A DNA stretch of 64,000 nt. Source: Cytobacillus oceanisediminis (GTDB lineage Bacteria > Bacillota > Bacilli > Bacillales > Cytobacillaceae). Shown here one piece after another: positions 35,351 through 43,011 of this stretch. The stretch covers positions 186,001 through 250,000 of the forward strand of contig NZ_SOEE01000003.1 of assembly GCF_004366035.1 (NCBI RefSeq), given 5' to 3'. The notes beneath the pieces are model-generated. The model was not told where the DNA came from and made no database searches. It saw only the letters and a list, made by a program, of their open reading frames with translations. A program made the translations under genes and the position numbers. The stretch's first letter is position 1; the number at the start of each line of letters is the position of its first letter.

Positions 35351-35532
35351 ATTTATCCTTTCCGGCATGGGCGGCGGAGCAGACTCCGTTCCTATGGACT
35401 TGTACTTCTTATCGATATTAGGGCGGTGTATTTATAGACGGGCAATATCAGGTCATTTGTATTCTCTGCTTTTGTATAGCAGACGTCCGAAATAGGGGAT
35501 AATAATATAAACTTTCGAGAAAGAGATATAAT

Positions 35533-36012
35533 ATGGTTTTACTTATAGCTTCCATAATCGCCTTTAATATAGTTGCCTTCAAAATGAATAAAAAAATTAC
35601 TCCCAGTCAAGTTTTGCAAATCTGGACATTTACGATAGCTTTTCAGATGATATTTGATTTAATTGTTGAATTTAAACATCATTTTTATTGGTACTTTACT
35701 CCAGCTATTGAATGGGAAGGCTTGCTGCCGAGGTTATTTTTAATTCCGCCGGTGAACATTATTTTTTTGAATGGATACCCTTTTTCAAAAGGCATTCTTA
35801 AAAAAATGGTTTATCTGCTTTTCTTTGTTGCGGGAATTATCCTTTATGAAATGGCGGCTCTGCTTCCTGAACCATGGGGTTACTTTAACTATGGTAAATG
35901 GAAGATATGGTATTCGGTGATTGTTGACCCATTTCTGCTGCTTGCTCTCGTTTTATTTTATAAGTTGTTGATTTTATTAGAGGAGAAAAGTTTTTTACAA
36001 AAGAAGTATTGA
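35533..36012 (+). CDS. CBO0543 family membrane protein (second copy)
   Basis: 159 residues, four or five membrane segments. It shares with the 18490 gene the motifs VLQIWTFTIAFQMIFDLIVE and ALLPEPWGYFNYGKWKIWYS. The ends differ (this one ends KSFLQKKY). The family is widespread in Bacilli and Clostridia and uncharacterised. Upstream, GAGAAAGAGATATAAT precedes the ATG. The gap 35351-35532 shows no other gene, only a GC-richer patch (GGCGGCGGAGCAGACTCCG) near 35370. Confidence 0.8.
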   Translation: MVLLIASIIAFNIVAFKMNKKITPSQVLQIWTFTIAFQMIFDLIVEFKHHFYWYFTPAIEWEGLLPRLFLIPPVNIIFLNGYPFSKGILKKMVYLLFFVAGIILYEMAALLPEPWGYFNYGKWKIWYSVIVDPFLLLALVLFYKLLILLEEKSFLQKKY

Positions 36013-36092
36013 AACAATAAAAGTCGGTTCATTGTATTTTAGTGGTTTCCTTATGATTCTTTGGCCGTTAATCTGATATAGGAACTTATTAG

Positions 36093-36444
36093 AAAGAAAT
36101 TTTCTTCAGATGGGTTGTCATTGCTTTAGCTAATTTAAATACGGATGAAATGCTAAGTTTATATTTTCGGATTTATGAGCTAAACGCGGGGGAGGGCAGC
36201 TGGGAGCCCTTATCATCAACTGACTCTTGGAGCAACATTCGGGATTATCTTTTTAAATTTCATCCCAGAAAGCTAGTGCTCTTTTAAATCAGCACGGTTC
36301 ATTTTTTCACATCTTTTTGAAAAGGCTACAGTCAAGCGGAATTATACAAATTATTTCTCCTGGAAATGGTGGTATTCTGCCCCTATTAATGTAGTTTTTT
36401 TATTAGTGTGTGCTGTCATTTGCATTTTATTAGGTCAAAATTAA
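36093..36444 (+). pseudogene. Probable remnant of a membrane protein gene, frameshifted
   Basis: Two overlapping open stretches look protein-like. Frame A (36093-36287) reads KEIFFRWVVIALANLNTDEM, LSLYFRIYELNAGEGSWEPL and on to HPRKLVLF before a stop. Frame B, shifted one base (from about 36280 to 36444), contains NYTNYFSWKWWYSAPINVVF and a hydrophobic LLVCAVICILLG C-terminus. Joined by one frameshift near 36280 they would make one membrane-anchored protein. No clear start; an earlier stretch with YFSGFLMILWPLI at 36030-36075 may be its first membrane helix. Family unknown. Confidence 0.35.
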
Positions 36445-36468
36445 AGCTTCCTGCTTATGCCGGAAGCT
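36445..36468 (-). terminator. Terminator of the 38-aa minus-strand gene
   Basis: AGCTTCC (36445-36451) pairs with GGAAGCT (36462-36468); on the minus strand it directly follows the stop codon and is followed by TTAATTTT. Confidence 0.6.
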
Positions 36469-36583
36469 AATTCTTGTGTTGGAATCTGTTTGGGAGCCTA
36501 TCTTTATGCCTGGCCATTCTGTTTTCGAACAATTTTTTTGCCTCGTGCTTTATTGCACCTAGAAGTGTTCTTAGTATTTTCAT
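36467..36583 (-). CDS. Small basic protein (38 aa)
   Basis: 38 codons, MKILRTLLGAIKHEAKKLFE then NRMARHKDRLPNRFQHKN, positively charged with an amphipathic N-terminal helix. GTGGTGAT lies seven bases before the ATG and a hairpin overlaps the stop codon, which together argue for a real short gene. No similarity recognised. The long plus-strand frame over the same bases has poor ribosome context and is not accepted. Confidence 0.45.
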   Translation of the reverse strand: MKILRTLLGAIKHEAKKLFENRMARHKDRLPNRFQHKN

Positions 36584-36668
36584 GTTTATCACCACTATAA
36601 GAATATGCCGCAAAAAACATTCAGTGCCAGTCCGTGTATCTGCTAAGATGAGAAAAAAAGAAAAATAG

Positions 36669-36703
36669 ACTCCTGTTTCAATGATAGGAGGCAGGAGTTT
36701 TTT
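36669..36703. terminator. Terminator-like hairpin
   Basis: ACTCCTG (36669-36675) and CAGGAGT (36692-36698), followed by six T on the plus side and an A-rich flank on the other. No plus-strand gene obviously precedes it. Confidence 0.6.
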
Positions 36704-36820
36704 ATTTCATTTATGGGGGGAATCCTTCAATTTTTAATAAAAAACATATTTTTCCCTGCTGAAAAAAGGATTTTACTATTGATATAATAGATGGGTGTGT
36801 ACAGCGGAGGTGAAAACAGC

Positions 36821-37177
36821 ATGAATGCATTTATTAATGTGTTTAAAGAATCATTTAATTTCAGCGGAAGATCCAGAAGAAGAGAATATTGGATGTTTAT
36901 TTTGTTTACATTTGTCATTTCAATTATTTTAACTATTATTGAGATGATTTTGGGATGGGAGATTACAGAGGACATTGGAATCCTTACAACCCTCTTCTCT
37001 CTGATTATGTTAATTCCGAGTCTTTCTGTAACTGTCAGAAGGCTGCACGACACCGGGAAAAGCGGCTGGTGGATTTTAATCTCTTTGATTCCATTAATCG
37101 GAGGGATTATTATCCTCATCTTTACTTTAATGGACAGTGAACGTGGATCAAATAAATACGGGCCTAACCCTAAATAA
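36821..37177 (+). CDS. DUF805 family membrane protein
   Basis: 118 residues from the ATG at 36821 (CGGAGGTGAAAACAGC upstream), ten codons after an earlier in-frame ATG. The DUF805 signature is intact: FNFSGRSRRREYWMFILFTF (about 14-33), SLSVTVRRLHDTGKSGWW (about 68-85), LIPLIGGIIILIFTLMDSERG. Three or four membrane helices. The family is widespread in bacteria without a known role. Followed by a clean terminator. Confidence 0.9.
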   Translation: MNAFINVFKESFNFSGRSRRREYWMFILFTFVISIILTIIEMILGWEITEDIGILTTLFSLIMLIPSLSVTVRRLHDTGKSGWWILISLIPLIGGIIILIFTLMDSERGSNKYGPNPK

Positions 37178-37184
37178 AAAAATC

Positions 37185-37213
37185 TCCAGCCGTCACGGCT
37201 GGAATTTTTTTTG
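37185..37213 (+). terminator. Terminator of DUF805 gene
   Basis: TCCAGCCG (37185-37192) and CGGCTGGA (37196-37203), triloop TCA, then eight T. Confidence 0.92.
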
Positions 37214-37279
37214 AAACTATTTTTGGGAAAATTCGTATTACTTTTAAGTGGTATCTTTACCTGGAAGTGAGGAATTTAG

Positions 37280-37807
37280 GTGAGGAATAGAGTATTGAAG
37301 AGACTTTCATATCTTTCTACCGGAGAAGCGACGAGCCTTATAATGTTTGTTTTTATCAGTTATCTGGTGAATTATACATATCCTGATCTGCGTTTATATT
37401 CACTATTTTCTTTCTGGTCATCATTTCTGCTGCTGGAGTTTTTACTCCTTCAAGGCTCCATTTATTGGTATATAAAATGGAAGCGGTTAAAAAGAGAAAA
37501 TACATCTGCTGCACCGATCAGGATGGTTAAGCAGTTATGGGCTATAAAAAAATGGAACATTGCCATGATAATCATTATTCCGGCTGCCTTCATAGCAGAT
37601 TATTATATGTGGCATCCCTCAACACCTCAGGGACTGGGGATTGCCGCCTTTATCTATACCTTTGCCATCCTCGAGTATGTTAACTATTTTCATATTCAGT
37701 TATCTTATGATAATCGCGCTGATATTAACAGCCTCAAGCAGTCAAAGCACTTTAAACAAGCTAGTTTGAGCAAGGATTTTAAAAGGCTGAAAAATAGTAA
37801 AACATAA
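37280..37807 (+). CDS. Hypothetical four-helix membrane protein
   Basis: 175 residues from a GTG at 37280 (GTGAGGA upstream). Four hydrophobic helices: ATSLIMFVFISYLVNYTY, LYSLFSFWSSFLLLEFLLLQ, WNIAMIIIIPAAFIADYYMW and LGIAAFIYTFAILEYVNYFH, with a lysine-rich cytoplasmic tail (KQSKHFKQASLSKDFKRLKN). The WYIKWKRLKRENTS linker is cytoplasmic. I do not recognise the family. Apparently a single gene. Confidence 0.72.
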   Translation: MRNRVLKRLSYLSTGEATSLIMFVFISYLVNYTYPDLRLYSLFSFWSSFLLLEFLLLQGSIYWYIKWKRLKRENTSAAPIRMVKQLWAIKKWNIAMIIIIPAAFIADYYMWHPSTPQGLGIAAFIYTFAILEYVNYFHIQLSYDNRADINSLKQSKHFKQASLSKDFKRLKNSKT

Positions 37808-37915
37808 AGCAGGAATTTTCGGTAAGCTTACTGAACACATAATATGGAACTAGTAGAATGTGCAGAATAGGCAAAGTACTAATGAATAATGTATAAGGGA
37901 GTTGGCCAGATGTGA

Positions 37916-38749
37916 ATGGGATTATATGTTAAATACAAAGGAAGAGATTCCGAACTTCCACGACATAGAGAAAGAATAATGCATTCTATTGAAAAGGATT
38001 TGATCCATGATCAAAATGTATTATCTGTATTTTATGGCGGTTCAATAGGAGAGAACAGTACGGATTTATTTTCAGACATTGATCTGCGGATTGTCGTGAA
38101 TGATAAAGTATTTGAGGAATATAGGCTTAATAAAAAGGGCAGGGCGAAAAAATGGGGAAATGTATTATTCTTCGAAGATAATCCCCGTGCATCACATACT
38201 GTTGCACACTATACAAATTTTATTAAAGTAGATGCATTTTATTATCGTTCCCAGCAGCTCCAGCCATCTGTATGGCTTCAAAATATTAAGATCGTTCATG
38301 ATACGGATGGAGTAATGATTTCTTTATCTGAAAATTCAAAATGTTTAACTTACCAGCCCGCTCTTGAGGAAGTAGAAAGCTGGAGAGATAAAATTTTTGC
38401 CTATGTACATGAGGTATACAGAAGAGTGAGCCGGGGGGAGATTTATTATGCTTTGCGCTGCCTGGACAATCTCAGGTTATCCATGATAACTGCATGGCAT
38501 ATGGAAGCAGGGCTCCAGCCAAATACCTTTGGAGACTGGGCCAGACTACAGGGAACAAGGAGCAAACTGGAAACCTGGCAGCTAAAACTCCTGGAGGAAT
38601 GGTTCAGCAGCCCGGAACCCTCTGAAATTATGAAGGTGATGACAAGCATGTTCCCGGAATTTAAAAGAGTACATGCATGCCTATGTCAAAAGGTGGGGCT
38701 GGAAGAAAATAATAGTTTGGCGGAAAAGGTACTGGAAATGATTAATTAA
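37916..38749 (+). CDS. Nucleotidyltransferase-fold protein
   Basis: 277 residues. The MNT-type signature is FYGGSIGENSTDLFSDIDLRIV (GGS plus DxD, about 39-60), with the third Asp probably in FIKVDAFYY. The remaining 150 residues are helical (YVHEVYRRVSRGEIYYALRCLDNLRLS). It resembles aminoglycoside-type or stand-alone minimal nucleotidyltransferases, but no substrate is evident. The ATG has only a modest ribosome site (AAGGGAG about 12 bases away). Unlike the 27813 protein, no DUF4111 domain. Confidence 0.75.
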   Translation: MGLYVKYKGRDSELPRHRERIMHSIEKDLIHDQNVLSVFYGGSIGENSTDLFSDIDLRIVVNDKVFEEYRLNKKGRAKKWGNVLFFEDNPRASHTVAHYTNFIKVDAFYYRSQQLQPSVWLQNIKIVHDTDGVMISLSENSKCLTYQPALEEVESWRDKIFAYVHEVYRRVSRGEIYYALRCLDNLRLSMITAWHMEAGLQPNTFGDWARLQGTRSKLETWQLKLLEEWFSSPEPSEIMKVMTSMFPEFKRVHACLCQKVGLEENNSLAEKVLEMIN

Positions 38750-38785
38750 GACATAGCAGTTAATATATGAAAGCAGGCGATACCA

Positions 38786-39139
38786 ATGGCGAAAGTAATC
38801 GGATTTGAATTAAACAGCCAGGATCCGGAAAAAGCAGCTGAGTTTTATTCCAATGTTTTCGGATGGGAGATTGAGGAACCGAATTGGGGATATTGGCCAG
38901 TCAAGACAGGAAATGACCAAAATCAAGCCGTAAATGCGGGCATCAGTAAAGGACCACACGATTACCCGCATGGAATCCGTATTCAGATAGAAGTGAAATC
39001 GATTGAAGAATCCATTTCATTGGCAAAGGAAAATGGGGCAATGGTGGTAAGGGACAAAATGGAATTTGATGATTTCTATCTTGCCTATCTGGTGGATCCG
39101 GTTGGGCTTGGGTATGGGCTTATTCAGAGAAAGGGATAA
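38786..39139 (+). CDS. VOC (glyoxalase-fold) family protein
   Basis: 117 residues with a paired beta-alpha-beta-beta-beta layout: FELNSQDPEKAAEFYSNVFGWEIEE (N-terminal module) and IRIQIEVKSIEESISLAKENG...DPVGLGYGLIQRKG (C-terminal). The Glu and His positions that bind metal in glyoxalase are not all present, so it may bind a ligand rather than catalyse. 36 bases after the nucleotidyltransferase gene, ribosome site AGGCGA, so possibly one transcript. Confidence 0.85.
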   Translation: MAKVIGFELNSQDPEKAAEFYSNVFGWEIEEPNWGYWPVKTGNDQNQAVNAGISKGPHDYPHGIRIQIEVKSIEESISLAKENGAMVVRDKMEFDDFYLAYLVDPVGLGYGLIQRKG

Positions 39140-39186
39140 AAGGGGCGTCCTTCTTGCTTTCTATCATGGTAAAGGAGAACTCTCAG

Positions 39187-39406
39187 TTGGAATTAATGAA
39201 TGAAAAAGTTACATTAAGCGAGTAAGATTTTCTGACACGAATCTTAGGGAGGATAAGACTTCCTATTTCTGTAACTTAGATGGCAGTAAAATAAAAAGCA
39301 GCAGCTTGAAAAATGTTGAAATTATCGATAGTAACATAAGCGGAAGATCAGTGGTTTATCTGTGGAAGACTTATTGCAATCTTATGAGCAGGTAAATATC
39401 AAATAA
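39187..39406 (+). pseudogene. Frameshifted small repeat-protein gene remnant
   Basis: A TTG at 39187 behind AAAGGAG opens MELMNEKVTLSE and stops; one frame over it continues RFSDTNLREDKTSYFCNLDG, SKIKSSSLKNVEIIDSNISG; a second one-base shift near 39348 leads to ISGLSVEDLLQSYEQVNIK and a stop at 39404. Joined, these give a protein of about 73 residues resembling short pentapeptide-like proteins of Bacillaceae. Two separate shifts argue for decay, although base-call errors cannot be excluded. Confidence 0.5.
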
Positions 39407-39428
39407 AGGGCGCTGCTTCAGATGCTTC

Positions 39429-40364
39429 GTGAAGAATAACGATGAAAAAGACGAAGGTCAAAGGAAAATGGTCGTTAATCGAGAAGAATAACGACGAAAA
39501 AGGCAAGGGTAGAAGGTAAATGGTAGTTAATCGAGAAGAATAACGACGAAAAAGACAAAGGTTGAAGAAAAATGGTAGTTAATCGAGATGAATAACGACA
39601 AAAAAGACAAGGGTAGCAGGTAAATGGTAGTTAATCGAGATGAATAACGACGAAAAAGACAAAGTTTGAAGAAAAATGGTAGTTAATCGAGAAGAATAAC
39701 GACAAAAAAGACAAGGGTAGAAGGAAAATGGTCGTTAATCGAGAAGAATAACGACGAAAAAGACAAAGGTAGAAGGAAAATGGTAGTTAATCGAGATGAA
39801 TAACGACGAAAAAGACAAGGGTAGAAGGTAAATGGTAGTTAATCGAGATGAATAACGACGAAAAAGACAAAGGTTGAAGAAAAATGGTCGTTAATCGAGA
39901 AGAATAACGACGAAAAATACAAAGGTTGAAGAAAAATGGTAGTTAATCAAGAAGAATAACGACGAAAAAGACAAGGTTAGAAGTAAAATGGTCGTTAATC
40001 GAGAAGAATAACGACGAAAAAGACAAGGTTAGAAGGAAAATGGTCGTTAATCGAGATGAATAACGACGAAAAAGGCAATCGTCAAGGGAAAATGGTAGTT
40101 AATCGAGAAGAATAACGACGAAAAAGGCAATCGTCAAGGGAAAATGGTCGTTAATCAAGAAGAACAACGACGAAAAATACAAAGGTTGAAGAAAAATGGT
40201 AGTTAATCAAGAAGAATAACGACGAAAAAGACAAGGTTAGAAGGAAAATGGTCGTTAATCGAGAAGAATAACGACGAAAAAGACAAGGGTCGAGGGAAAA
40301 TGGTAGTTAATCAAGAAGAATAACGACGAAAAAGACAAGGGTAGAAGGAAAATGGTAGTTAATC
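39429..40364. repeat. 18-copy tandem array of a 52-bp unit
   Basis: Eighteen consecutive units, each exactly 52 bases, run without a spacer; unit ends (GTTAATC) fall at 39480, 39532 and so on to 40364. Core elements are GAATAACGACGAAAAA, a variable middle (such as GACAAGGGTAGAAGG), and AAATGGTMGTTAATCGAGA. Seven units carry GTCGTTA, which with TAACGAC of the next unit forms a perfect 7-bp inverted repeat around an 11-base loop; eleven carry GTAGTTA with one mismatch. The plus strand is strongly purine-rich. The unit length is not a multiple of three and carries TAA, so it does not encode protein. Confidence 0.95.
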
Positions 40365-40427
40365 CTGAGAATGCATCAAAACGATTTCACAGGTTTAGGT
40401 TCTAATGAGTAAAAAGGAGGCCATAAC

Positions 40428-40970
40428 ATGAGCTTAGGTGCAAATTATCTAATGATCGTAAAGAAAAGATTGCAGGCAGTGAAGGAATTAGCGGATATAA
40501 CCATTCGGCGGCTTTCCAATGAGGAATTGAATTGGGCCTGCAATGAAGAGTCCAATAGTACAGCGGTAATTATCAGGCATATGAGCGGCAATATGGTTTC
40601 ACGGTGGACCGATTTTTTGACATCAGATGGAGAAAAGCCTTATCGAAACAGAGATGAAGAGTTTTCAACAGCCTCAGCCTCAAAGGATGAACTAATATTG
40701 ATTTGGGAAAAAGGGTGGAAGGTACTGTTTTCCGCTTTAGATAGTTTAAAAGAGCAGGATCTGCTTAAAAATATCGTTATTCGAGGCGAGAGCCATCTAG
40801 TAATGGATGCAATAGAAAGGCAGATGGCCCATTATTCTTACCATGTTGGACAGATTGTTTATATCGGCAAGCTAATAAAAAACGGGGAGTGGGAAAGCCT
40901 CAGTATTCCAAGAGGGAAATCTGAGGAATTTCTTAAGGAAATGCTCGACAAACACGATGCCGGAAAATAA
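40428..40970 (+). CDS. DUF1572/DinB superfamily protein
   Basis: 180 residues. Helical throughout with the DinB metal-site histidines: NSTAVIIRHMSGNMVSRWTDFL (His near 51) and AIERQMAHYSYHVGQIVYIGKLIK (His near 131 and 135, HYSYHVGQ). IRRLSNEELNWACNEESNS is typical of DUF1572, a DinB-like group common in Bacillus. Function unknown, possibly thiol-dependent metalloenzyme. AAAGGAGG upstream supports the start. It immediately follows the 52-bp array. Confidence 0.82.
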   Translation: MSLGANYLMIVKKRLQAVKELADITIRRLSNEELNWACNEESNSTAVIIRHMSGNMVSRWTDFLTSDGEKPYRNRDEEFSTASASKDELILIWEKGWKVLFSALDSLKEQDLLKNIVIRGESHLVMDAIERQMAHYSYHVGQIVYIGKLIKNGEWESLSIPRGKSEEFLKEMLDKHDAGK

Positions 40971-41007
40971 TAGGAAATGTATTATTTGCAATTGGGGATG
41001 GAAATCA

Positions 41008-41226
41008 ATGAGTAAACTAAGAACATAGGGTGGCGGCAATATCATTTTAATTTCCCTTTATATGTTAATCAGCCAAAGCTATATTTGTATCCCCTTAAGT
41101 TCTTTTCTTTTATGCATGTTAATGCTGGTGATAGGCAGGGAAGAGATGAAGAAAGGAATAGGGGATATGGGTATAGGGATTATGCATCAGAATTTACCTT
41201 TTTCGTCGCGCTTCAAACATTATTAG
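41008..41226 (+). pseudogene. Possible small membrane protein gene with an early TAG
   Basis: An ATG at 41008 behind GGGGATGGA opens MSKLRT and then hits TAG (41026-41028); the same frame continues for 66 more codons with a clear hydrophobic segment (IILISLYMLISQSYICIPLS, SFLLCMLMLVIG) followed by a charged REEMKKG tail. It would be a small membrane protein without the TAG. Alternatively chance. Confidence 0.25.
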
Positions 41227-41240
41227 CATAATGGTATAAT
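41212..41240 (+). promoter_or_regulatory. Sigma-A-type promoter of amj
   Basis: TTCAAA at 41212-41217, 17-base spacer, perfect TATAAT at 41235-41240, 27 bases before the preferred start codon. Confidence 0.6.
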
Positions 41241-41267
41241 TAGGAAAAACCGAAAGAAGTGTTCTTT

Positions 41268-42083
41268 TTGGATCTAATGACGGGGAAAATCGTGTTTACT
41301 TCTTTATTTATTATCCTTATACATAGTATTGAAACACTGGCTTATGCAGTCCGATTATCGGGTGCCAGGGTCAAGCTGATAGCATCAGGGCTTTCTTTGT
41401 TCAGTACCATTGTCATTGTTTCTCGAATGGCAAACATGGGTCAGCAGCCTCTGCTTGGCAGTATTATTGATACTGCGCCTGAACAAAACTTTCTCGTTTT
41501 TGTGGAGAGTCAATTCAGGGTGTTAATAGGGGCATCCACAATAGGGACCATAATTGGAATTCTATTGCTACCAACGTTCATAGCCATTTTCTCAAGAGCG
41601 ATAATCCGTCTTGCAGATGAGGAAGGGTCGGTTCCTTCATTACTGAAAATGGGGTTTAATTGGAAATCGGCTAAGAGAATGGTTAAACATTTTAAGATTC
41701 CGAGAATTTCCTATTTAAATGGGCTTAAATTAAGTGAAATTCCAAAACGGCTTTTTATTTTTAATATGTTTGTAACAGCCATATATACGATTGGAGTACT
41801 TGCGGCCCTATATGCTTCCTTGCTTACAACTGCTAGCTCAAATACGGCTGTTATGGCGTCAGGACTCATAAACGGTGTGGCAACGATCCTTCTATCGATT
41901 TTTGTGGACCCGAAAATTTCTGTTATGTCAGATAATGTTGTCCACGGTAAGGCTAAATATTCGAGTTTAAAAGGAATTTCCATTATGATGGTTACCTCCA
42001 GATTGATTGGAACAGTCCTTGCACAAATCATGTTTATACCTGGTGCCTATTACATCGCCTGGGCTTCAAAGTTTTTTGTATAA
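41268..42083 (+). CDS. amj: Lipid II flippase Amj family protein
   Basis: 271 residues from a TTG at 41268; a GTG at 41259 and an ATG at 41277 are alternatives, all with a weak AAGAAGTG site. It is almost entirely hydrophobic with about six membrane helices. Conserved segments: HSIETLAYAVRLSGARVKLI, SLFSTIVIVSRMANMGQQPL, IPKRLFIFNMFVTAIYTIGV and VMASGLINGVATILL, matching B. subtilis YdaH/Amj, the alternative to MurJ for lipid II translocation in peptidoglycan synthesis. Length agrees with that protein. Monocistronic. In B. subtilis amj is under cell-envelope stress control; no such sigma-M box is evident here. Confidence 0.9.
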   Translation: MDLMTGKIVFTSLFIILIHSIETLAYAVRLSGARVKLIASGLSLFSTIVIVSRMANMGQQPLLGSIIDTAPEQNFLVFVESQFRVLIGASTIGTIIGILLLPTFIAIFSRAIIRLADEEGSVPSLLKMGFNWKSAKRMVKHFKIPRISYLNGLKLSEIPKRLFIFNMFVTAIYTIGVLAALYASLLTTASSNTAVMASGLINGVATILLSIFVDPKISVMSDNVVHGKAKYSSLKGISIMMVTSRLIGTVLAQIMFIPGAYYIAWASKFFV

Positions 42084-42095
42084 AAGACAAATAGA

Positions 42096-42123
42096 AAACG
42101 GCACTGTCCATCCAGTGCCGTTT
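42096..42123. terminator. Bidirectional terminator between amj and DedA genes
   Basis: AAACGGCACTG (42096-42106) and CAGTGCCGTTT (42113-42123), six-base loop; flanking T-rich and A-rich segments on the two sides. Confidence 0.85.
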
Positions 42124-42133
42124 CCAATTATAT

Positions 42134-42739
42134 TTAAATGCTTTGACTTTTTTTACGCTTGTTTACATATTTGTAAGTGAACATAATAATGATTGCTGCA
42201 ATGATGATCAGGGCTAGAGGCAGGGCATAGCTATTAAAAATTTCCTCTGCTTCTTTGTAGTGAGGTCCCAGTTTATATCCCAAATAAACATAGAAGGCTG
42301 TTATTGGGAGCATTGCCAGGAATGTATAGATAGAGAACTTCCACACATTCATTTTGGCCATCCCGCATGGAATGGATATCGCTGTACGGACAACTGGCAT
42401 AAAACGGGCGAAGAAAGCTACCCCTGCGCCATATTTTTCAAAAAACTTGTCCGAAGCATCAATCTGTTTTTGCGAAACCAAGAAATATTTTCCGTATTTT
42501 AAAACCATTGGACGGCCGCCATATCTACCCAATGCATATAACGTCAGCGGTCCAATTGTTCCTCCCACTGTACCTGCTAATACGACTAAATAATAATTAA
42601 AGTCTCCCTGGTAGACCCAAAAGCCTGCCAAAGGAAGAACCACTTCTGCCGGGATAAATTCAAAGCATAAGGAAAGCAAAATACCAAAGTAAGAAAACTG
42701 TTTTAAAAAATCAATAAAGCTGATGATAATTTCTGACAT
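42134..42739 (-). CDS. DedA family membrane protein
   Basis: 201 residues from the ATG at 42739 (AGGATG ten bases upstream; a GTG two codons earlier is possible). DedA/SNARE-associated signature: FEFIPAEVVLPLAGF (about 27-41), GTVGGTIGPLTLYALGRYGG (about 56-75) and FFARFMPVVRTAISIPCGMAKM (about 111-132), including the conserved arginines. DedA proteins are thought to flip or scramble undecaprenyl phosphate or phospholipids. Convergent with amj; both concern envelope lipid carriers but are not one operon. About five membrane segments. Confidence 0.9.
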   Translation of the reverse strand: MSEIIISFIDFLKQFSYFGILLSLCFEFIPAEVVLPLAGFWVYQGDFNYYLVVLAGTVGGTIGPLTLYALGRYGGRPMVLKYGKYFLVSQKQIDASDKFFEKYGAGVAFFARFMPVVRTAISIPCGMAKMNVWKFSIYTFLAMLPITAFYVYLGYKLGPHYKEAEEIFNSYALPLALIIIAAIIIMFTYKYVNKRKKSQSI

Positions 42740-42766
42740 AGCCACACATCCTGTTGATTAATAAGA

Positions 42767-42885
42767 AAAGCGCAAGCGCCTTGCTACCCCCCAACAAGCA
42801 CAAGTCGAGCCTCACGGAAAAACGTTCTTTGCTTTTTGGGGGATTGGCTTGTGACCTCGAGGGGGCAGGCTGCTTACGCTGGACA
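42767..42885. repeat. Structured intergenic repeat element (second type)
   Basis: GC-richer block in AT-rich surroundings. Self-complementary ends (AGCGCAAGC near 42768 facing GCTTACGCT near 42870) enclose complementary internal blocks (CCCCCCAACAAGC facing GCTTTTTGGGGGATTGG). I recall similar 'AAGCGCAAGCGCCTTG... CAAGTCGAGCCTCACGG' elements dispersed in Bacillus genomes. No coding frame is credible. It lies between the DedA start and the terminator of the MpfA-like gene. Confidence 0.6.
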
Positions 42886-42976
42886 GTTCACGAAGTTCAA
42901 AGATATAAAACGTACATAAGTCAGTCTAACGGGTAAAAGGAAAACAATCAAGTATTTATATAGACATGCCAAATAG

Positions 42977-43009
42977 AAACGGCAGCTGCCGAAATCGGAG
43001 CTGCCGTTT
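42977..43009. terminator. Terminator of the MpfA-like gene
   Basis: AAACGGCAGCT (42977-42987) and AGCTGCCGTTT (42999-43009); 11-bp stem three bases after the stop codon read on the minus strand, with a T-rich tail. Confidence 0.88.
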
Positions 43010-43011
43010 TA

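Noticed and set aside
36474-36668. 64-codon plus-strand frame with a hydrophobic N-terminus
   Set aside because: Poor start context; the minus strand has a better supported short gene and terminator here.
39429-40364. CRISPR array
   Set aside because: Repeats are contiguous 52-base units without unique spacers, and no cas genes are nearby.
42754-42936. 60-codon frame beside the DedA gene
   Set aside because: Falls in the structured repeat; no ribosome site or similarity.
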